DNA from: an uncultured Lentisphaeria bacterium
GTDB taxonomy: Bacteria > Verrucomicrobiota > Lentisphaeria > Victivallales > Victivallaceae
Assembly: GCA_903821255.1 (NCBI GenBank)
Contig: CAIJKT010000704.1
Span: 1 to 12,243, forward strand
DNA: 12,243 nt
Direction of reading: 5' to 3'
Below are positions 8,501 through 12,243 of the stretch, in pieces. The first letter of the stretch is position 1. Every line of letters starts with the position of its first letter. The notes under the pieces are model-generated. The model was given only the letters and a program-made list of their open reading frames with translations. It was not told the origin of the DNA and made no database searches. The translations under genes and the position numbers were made by a program.

Positions 8501-8614
8501 GCGGAGACCGATATGCTGGAATGGGAGAATCTCGGCAAGGTTGAAGTTTCAGGCAGCATGGGTATCGAATTGAAGCCGTTTGAAATCAGAACCTATACAC
8601 TGTTGAACAAATAA
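5528..8614 (+). CDS. GH38 alpha-mannosidase, cytosolic class II (MAN2C1/Ams1-like)
   Basis: This 1028-residue enzyme should release alpha-linked mannose from mannosides or glycan fragments. After an N-terminal beta-rich domain (about 1-245) the catalytic domain opens with HAHIDTGWLWP (254-264), whose His256 and Asp258 are metal ligands by comparison with GH38 structures. WIPDVFGYSAAMPQI carries the expected nucleophile Asp368. GVGDGGGGP (456-464) and NQFHDIIPGSS (566-576, with metal ligand His569) complete the active site. Motifs such as KETIRKCGRTF, WVEADCNIISGES and the length match the cytosolic MAN2C1/Ams1 group rather than secreted enzymes, and no signal peptide is seen. The C-terminal half (about 620-1028) is the usual all-beta GH38 region. 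All recognised catalytic residues are present, so it is likely active. It is first in an operon with a LacI-type regulator and has its own promoter and operator. Confidence 0.95.
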   Translation: MRRESFKIYQNRITRFLSDVNRDLFDGTIPLEAEFFSSHDHVPFAERLKYPLKKISEGEVWGEKWSSAWFKLSGKIPEAWAGKKIVARINISGEGLIFSDDGVPLQGITAQSIFVSTYCREIYPVCEQAKGGETFELWCEGAANDIFGVRKNDRPALDEVNQHGTFDARVSILRFCAWNEEMWQLSLDINFILSLLEEIPENNYRRRQIVSIVNDAINVYAGNRDNAAECRAVLKKFFSAPANASTLKVTAVGHAHIDTGWLWPVKETIRKCGRTFSNQIGLIERYPDYVFGASQPQHYAFTKERYPALYEKIKKYVKEGRWEPQGGMWVEADCNIISGESMIRQFIHGKNFFMDEFGFEVKNLWIPDVFGYSAAMPQIIRKCRCDYFLTQKISWNQINKFPHNTFIWRGVDGSDVLTHFPPEDNYNSFLLPKTLIEAQDSFIENDFVDEFISLFGVGDGGGGPKDENIENGLRQKNLEGCPRLSFGRADDFFKRLEKFRDKLELWNGELYLESHRGTLTTQARVKKANRLLEYRLKSLEFLYSCLPMAKYPAQELDKIWKVLLINQFHDIIPGSSITEVYQNTLEEYRMAFSACDKLMAAAAEMLFEKDPAALTLQNNLGGAYSGAVELPDAWTGCSVQTEEGKCVPVQTEKGRTWAEVQIPEYGFLTLRRGSEKIPASAEVEADGALVLENDLVRYEFNRNAELISGYDKEAGRQILKAGDKGNVFSLYVDEPNNYDAWDVDIFYEKQLIENAAGTGSVQQIDGPVRRTLSFELKIGNSSIRQQIVLGKSKRLDFNTAVEWKEAHKMLRTAFMVEVQTTEASFDIQYAYVKRPATRNTSWELAKFEVAAHRYADLSDLQYGAALLNNCKYGYKVHGTTLDLNLLRSPKYPDFNADIGHHEFTYSFLPHQGQLTESSVIAEAAALNSIPLLFNGCKRGPVELPCRLSSAGISLEVLKKAEKEDCLVIRLVETRGGTSSGILYFAGNIKHIAETDMLEWENLGKVEVSGSMGIELKPFEIRTYTLLNK

Positions 8615-9573
8615 TGACAATACGCTTAAGCGATATTGCCCGGGCCTGCGGGGTGGATATTTCCACGGTTTCGCGGGCGCTGCGCAACGATCCCCGGGTG
8701 CGCGAAGACACCCGGGAGCTTATCCGCCGGACTGCTGATAAAATGTGCTACGCCCCGAACCTGGCGGCAAGAAACCTGGTTGCCGGAACGACGAAAACGC
8801 TCTGGCTGCTGCTCCCTGATTTGAAAAGCCCGATCCAGCAGGAGCCGGCCCAGTTTCTGAGTGAGAGATTGAGCCGCGATGGTTACGATCTGATGATTGT
8901 GCTGTATCACAGTGAACCGGCGCCTTTCCGCCGCCTGCTGATGCGGCTGACCCAGAATGTTGCCGACGGCGCGTTTATCATCCCGGGCGGAATCGCTTAT
9001 GACGCGCCGGAATATATTTCCCTGATAAAAAATAAATATCCGCTGGTGTTTATTGACCGGAACGTGGAACTGAAAAGCGGCGTGACAGTTACTACCGACA
9101 ATGGCGCCGCGGCGGCGGAATTGTCCGACAGATGCATTCAAGGCGGTGCGGACAGATTTGTAATCATGTTCGAAGAAAGCAACTCGGCCGGTTATGAGCG
9201 TCTGCAAGGCGCGGAGAAAGCATTATCCCGTAAGAAAATCCCCTATCTGGTATTCAATAATCCGGAAAAAGCGGATGCGGCGTTCCTGAAAAGCGGACGT
9301 ACTGCAATATTGTCCTCATCCAGCTACACCGCCTACGCATTTTACGAGCATAATAAACGATCTTTTTCCGCCAATCCGCCGGTTGCGGGAGTGTTCGACC
9401 AGTGGGTCGACCGGACGGAATATTTTGCCGGAATCTATCTCTGCCGGCAGGACTTTCACGGTATCGCCGAAAAGGCCGCCGATATTATGCTGGAAAGACT
9501 GAAAGGAAACAAAACGGAATCCGGATTACATCACATTCCGGCGCTGAATTTTATATCGCTCAAACAACCGTGA
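8614..9573 (+). CDS. LacI/GalR-family transcriptional regulator
   Basis: This 319-residue protein has the LacI layout. The N-terminal helix-turn-helix is IRLSDIARACGVDISTVSRA (3-22), and the hinge helix PNLAARNLVAG (48-58) contains Leu55 for minor-groove insertion. A periplasmic-binding-protein-like sensor domain follows from TLWLLLPDL to the C-terminus, including LVFIDRN and TTDNGAAAAEL. Its ATG shares a base with the mannosidase TAA (TAATG) and no Shine-Dalgarno sequence is visible, so translation is probably coupled to the mannosidase. The likely target is the operator at 5481-5498, with a mannose-containing sugar as a plausible inducer (inference). It is slightly short compared with typical members of about 330-340 residues, but both domains appear complete. 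It ends 3 bases before the stop of the convergent transporter gene. Confidence 0.92.
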   Translation: MTIRLSDIARACGVDISTVSRALRNDPRVREDTRELIRRTADKMCYAPNLAARNLVAGTTKTLWLLLPDLKSPIQQEPAQFLSERLSRDGYDLMIVLYHSEPAPFRRLLMRLTQNVADGAFIIPGGIAYDAPEYISLIKNKYPLVFIDRNVELKSGVTVTTDNGAAAAELSDRCIQGGADRFVIMFEESNSAGYERLQGAEKALSRKKIPYLVFNNPEKADAAFLKSGRTAILSSSSYTAYAFYEHNKRSFSANPPVAGVFDQWVDRTEYFAGIYLCRQDFHGIAEKAADIMLERLKGNKTESGLHHIPALNFISLKQP

Positions 9574-9576
9574 CGA

Positions 9577-11559
9577 CTATGCGGCGGATGGAGTTGAAGT
9601 ATTATCCATGGCTTCATACTTTTCATCAACCGTAACGGAAAATCCGCGTTCAATTCTGCACATCAGGTACACGGTGCAGATCAGCAGAAAGTTGGTAAGC
9701 CCGTTCGCGATGCCGAATACAATCGCGCCGCCTTCCATGTTCAGGAATACGGTTGACAGCACCTGACATACCCATATGCAGAGGGCAAGCAGAAATTTGC
9801 TGCCGAGAATAATCAGCATGCCGTGATGAGGGATGCCGTTGCGCAACGGGGAACCTGATTTCGACGCGGCGATATCCCGGCGGATCTTCTGCTTCAGCAC
9901 CATCCAGCACAGCCATCCGATGATACATAGCGGCAGTACCGCCAGCCCGTACCACTTGAATGCAAACATTTGATGCTTGATATACATCCACCACATCAAA
10001 ACTGGAATGCTCAGCACCGACAACCCCATGATTCCGTCGAAAAACAGGAACGAGATATTCAGCCATTTGGTCTGCGGCACGACAATCGGCACAATCGGCA
10101 TTTCCTCTATACCGCTGGGATTCCATGGCGCCGGCGGGTGGAAATGCTTATCGCCGCCCAGCCGGTTCCATTCAATATATACCTTTACCAGGAATATGGT
10201 GCTGATCACGCCGAAGACGACCATCCACACAAAAATGAAACGGTAGGAATAGTCCGAACCGTTGCATAAATATTTGACCAGATCCATAAATGCCCCGGCC
10301 AGAACTCCGGCAAACACCGTGAAAGTCGACCGGAGCATGGCCTGCGCCGAACAGAACTGCCCGAATCTGGATTGCGGGAATATCCGCATCTCGCTGGGCA
10401 GCCCGGCAGTTCCGACCAGTGCCAGCAGAAATGCGCCGATTACGGCATTCCCGATGTTAAGCCAGAAGAAATAATCGCCCGGCAGCGTCACGAAAATCCA
10501 AACCAGCGACATAAAATTACCGAGCACTCCGAATACCGCACCGTAAACGCAGATGCGCAGCGGATGCCAGCGGTCAACAAAAATCGCCATGAAATACATT
10601 GCCGCCATCATCGCAATGGAGCTGATAGCGCTGATCTTGCCGATCTGGTCCAGCGACAACCCCATTTCCTGGTTGAAGAAAATACCGAACGTGCCGATAG
10701 CCCCGGCGACAGCGGCAAAAGACGTATACAGAAACCGCAGCACATAAAACCGGTGTGAAAACGATTCCCGGAAAAACGTTTTAAGTCCGGCCAGGCCTCT
10801 GCCCGCTTTAGCGGATTCCGCATCCGGCTCCGGGTATTTGCCTTCCTTGATCATCAGGCAGGCCATCCCGAATCCGACCAGATACAGCACTGCCGCCCAG
10901 ACAAAAATCTCCCGCATATGCGATCCGGCATATTTGAAAATGAAAAAGTTATACAGCGCCCCCGCCCCCGTCCCGACAATCCGGAACAACCCCATAAAAC
11001 GCGCCAGAAACTGCGCTGGAACCACGTCGTTGAACAGATACCAGAACACTGAACCTACAAACATATTGAAGAACTGGAACATGATTAGAAACACCGCAAC
11101 CAGAACTATGGTGATAGTGGCCGGGGTAAAGGTCCTTAGAAACTCTGAATTTCTTTGCAGCAGGCCGCAGATGTCGTCGCTCAAACCGATTAACGCGAGA
11201 CTGGCGCAGAGAAACGGCATGGTCCAGATGATGAAAGGGATGCGCCGCCCCCAGCGGCTGCGGTAGCGGTCGCTTTTGAAGCTGACATACGGGCAGACTG
11301 TCATGTTCAGTACTCCCGGAGCGGCGGTCATAATCACCGCCATCAGCGTATTGGAGCACCCCAGCGCTTTCAATTTCAGCGGCAGAATAGTCGGCACCAC
11401 CGCCTCCATCATGGTAAAACAGAAATCCCCCCACAACAGCCAGGCGAAAAGCACGAACAAGCCCATTTTGGTATAAGTCAAAGTTCCGCAGTGATAAGTG
11501 TTACTGCCCGGCGAAACCGGGACAGCGTTTTGCGAAACAGGTTGTGGCGAAGCATGCAT
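9577..11559 (-). CDS. MFS (GPH/SLC45-like) sugar transporter with C-terminal membrane extension
   Basis: This 660-residue membrane protein has about twelve standard MFS segments between residues 33 and 460. The loop after the second carries SDRYRSRWGRRIPFI (about 96-110), the signature of glycoside-cation symporter/SLC45-like carriers, which move sugars or glycosides with a cation. After a cytoplasmic stretch (about 461-499, with HFHPPAPWNPSG) four more hydrophobic segments follow (about 500-527, 534-555, 580-605, 611-634), then a short tail with VTVDEK. This makes it about 180 residues longer than typical carriers. The ATG at 11559 has GGAAG 11 bases upstream, a slightly long spacing. It follows a paralogous transporter on the same strand and converges on lacI with a 3-base gap. 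The substrate is unknown; uptake of mannosides or products used by neighbouring hydrolases is inferred. Confidence 0.88.
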   Translation of the reverse strand: MHASPQPVSQNAVPVSPGSNTYHCGTLTYTKMGLFVLFAWLLWGDFCFTMMEAVVPTILPLKLKALGCSNTLMAVIMTAAPGVLNMTVCPYVSFKSDRYRSRWGRRIPFIIWTMPFLCASLALIGLSDDICGLLQRNSEFLRTFTPATITIVLVAVFLIMFQFFNMFVGSVFWYLFNDVVPAQFLARFMGLFRIVGTGAGALYNFFIFKYAGSHMREIFVWAAVLYLVGFGMACLMIKEGKYPEPDAESAKAGRGLAGLKTFFRESFSHRFYVLRFLYTSFAAVAGAIGTFGIFFNQEMGLSLDQIGKISAISSIAMMAAMYFMAIFVDRWHPLRICVYGAVFGVLGNFMSLVWIFVTLPGDYFFWLNIGNAVIGAFLLALVGTAGLPSEMRIFPQSRFGQFCSAQAMLRSTFTVFAGVLAGAFMDLVKYLCNGSDYSYRFIFVWMVVFGVISTIFLVKVYIEWNRLGGDKHFHPPAPWNPSGIEEMPIVPIVVPQTKWLNISFLFFDGIMGLSVLSIPVLMWWMYIKHQMFAFKWYGLAVLPLCIIGWLCWMVLKQKIRRDIAASKSGSPLRNGIPHHGMLIILGSKFLLALCIWVCQVLSTVFLNMEGGAIVFGIANGLTNFLLICTVYLMCRIERGFSVTVDEKYEAMDNTSTPSAA

Positions 11560-11611
11560 TTGTCGTAATTCTTCCGTATTTAATCGTTATGCCGCAATGG
11601 CCTGTATATAT

Positions 11612-11650
11612 ACTCTATTTTTCTCAAAACTACATACAATAAGTTATTGT
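11612..11650 (-). promoter_or_regulatory. candidate promoter and inverted repeat before the complete MFS gene
   Basis: The 210-base gap between the two transporters is AT-rich. On the - strand TTGTAT (bases 11635-11640) and TAGAGT (11612-11617) are 17 bases apart, a weak sigma-70-like pair (4 of 6 matches each). A perfect 7+7 inverted repeat, ACAATAA-G-TTATTGT, covers 11636-11650 and overlaps the -35 element, so it could be an operator. It does not resemble the CAAACGTTTG site of the mannosidase operon. No convincing terminator for the upstream transporter was found, so the pair may also be cotranscribed. Confidence 0.35.
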
Positions 11651-11769
11651 CAGAAATTATTCAAATGACTTTTTTACGGCAGACGATAATAAATCAGTTT
11701 TTCAGCCTTCAACAACCCAAAACACGGAATTCATTTGCATTGTTTATTGATTTTATATCAGAAGTCCGG

Positions 11770-12243
11770 TCATGCGGCAGCAGCATTTGCCGGTGCCGGT
11801 TCAAACTCAGCCTCCGGTTTTTCGTCCACCGTAACCGAGTTGCCGCGTTCAATCCTGCACAGCAGATAAATGGTTCCGATCAGCAGGAAATTGGTAATGG
11901 CGTTCGCCAGACTGAATACAATGGTGCCGTACTCCATGTCGAGCATAACGCAAACAATCACCTGACACACCCATATCCCGATGGCAAGCAGGAACTTTAC
12001 GGCAAAGATAATCAGCATGCCATGATGCGGAATACCATTTTTCAACGGCAGTCCGTTCCTGGCGGCATGAATATCCCGCCGCATTGATGACTTCAAGACC
12101 AGCCAGAGCGCCAGGGCCAGGAGCTCAAGCGGCAGGATTAACAGTCCTTGCCATTTGAATGCCAGCATTTTATGCTGCGCGTACATCCACCACATCATCA
12201 CTGGCACTCCGGCTGTGGGCAGTATCATAATCCCGTCGAAAAG
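11770..12243 (-). CDS. C-terminal part of a second, paralogous MFS transporter (partial)
   Basis: The frame is open to the right edge (the first visible residues read LFDGIM) and stops with TGA at 11770-11772. About 157 residues are visible. They align along their whole length with the C-terminal extension of the neighbouring transporter. By hand I count about 64% identity over 140 residues, with shared blocks such as NGIPHHGMLII, IWVCQV, TNFLLI and CRIERG followed by SVTVDEK. Four membrane segments are predicted, as in the neighbour, and the tail is alanine-rich. The missing upstream part should be an MFS carrier of similar size. The gene lies upstream of its paralog on the same strand, a tandem duplication that has diverged. 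A methionine at 12228 is internal, not the start. Confidence 0.85.
   Translation of the reverse strand, partial: LFDGIMILPTAGVPVMMWWMYAQHKMLAFKWQGLLILPLELLALALWLVLKSSMRRDIHAARNGLPLKNGIPHHGMLIIFAVKFLLAIGIWVCQVIVCVMLDMEYGTIVFSLANAITNFLLIGTIYLLCRIERGNSVTVDEKPEAEFEPAPANAAAA

Noticed and set aside
10773..10782. AAAACGTTTT palindrome resembling the LacI operator core.
   Set aside because: It lies deep inside the transporter coding region, lacks the outer symmetric bases of the 5481-5498 site, and such short palindromes occur by chance.
11604..11613. GTATATATAC palindrome before the MFS gene.
   Set aside because: It is a simple alternating AT run. As a -10 box it has no -35 at suitable spacing, so it is not called as an operator or promoter.
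11647..12087. Long + strand open frame of about 146 codons at the right end.
   Set aside because: It is antisense to the second transporter, whose C-terminal frame is supported by homology to its neighbour.

Overview
The window looks like a carbohydrate-catabolism region from a Gram-negative bacterium of the PVC group, most likely Lentisphaerota (Victivallis-like). This is an inference from the mix of families: DUF4434, DUF2961 (GH172-type), a class II cytosolic GH38 mannosidase, a GGSCTG-type FAD oxidoreductase, a PocR/AraC regulator and GPH-like MFS carriers. There is no marker gene to fix the taxonomy. No tRNA, rRNA, CRISPR array, IS element or phage gene was seen.

Positions 1-2669 (+ strand) hold the end of an operon: the C-terminus of an unidentified protein, a DUF4434 TIM-barrel glycosidase-like protein and a DUF2961/GH172-type protein, closed by a strong intrinsic terminator at 2642-2669. 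A 151-base spacer between the last two genes carries two stem-loops. Positions 2690-3927 (- strand) hold an AraC regulator with a Cys-rich PocR-like sensor domain. Behind it lies the decayed, internally deleted remnant of a Gfo/Idh/MocA dehydrogenase. An AT-rich divergent promoter region (3928-4069) separates the regulator from an FAD-dependent oxidoreductase on the + strand (4070-5407).

Positions 5446-9573 (+ strand) are a compact regulated unit: a consensus-like sigma-70 promoter, a near-perfect LacI-type operator at the expected transcription start, a GH38 alpha-mannosidase, and a LacI-family regulator whose ATG overlaps the mannosidase stop codon (TAATG). The simplest reading is an autoregulated mannoside-utilisation operon. 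Positions 9577-12243 (- strand) converge on it with only a 3-base gap and hold two tandem paralogous MFS transporters, the upstream one cut by the window edge. Both carry an unusual C-terminal extension of about four extra membrane segments beyond the usual twelve.

None of the visible hydrolase N-termini has a signal peptide. The picture is therefore import of oligosaccharides or glycosides by the MFS carriers, followed by cytoplasmic cleavage (GH38, DUF4434, DUF2961) and perhaps oxidation (FAD enzyme), under at least two regulators. I see no clearly new defence or mobile system. The most unusual items are the 16-segment MFS pair, the LacI circuit and the eroded dehydrogenase.
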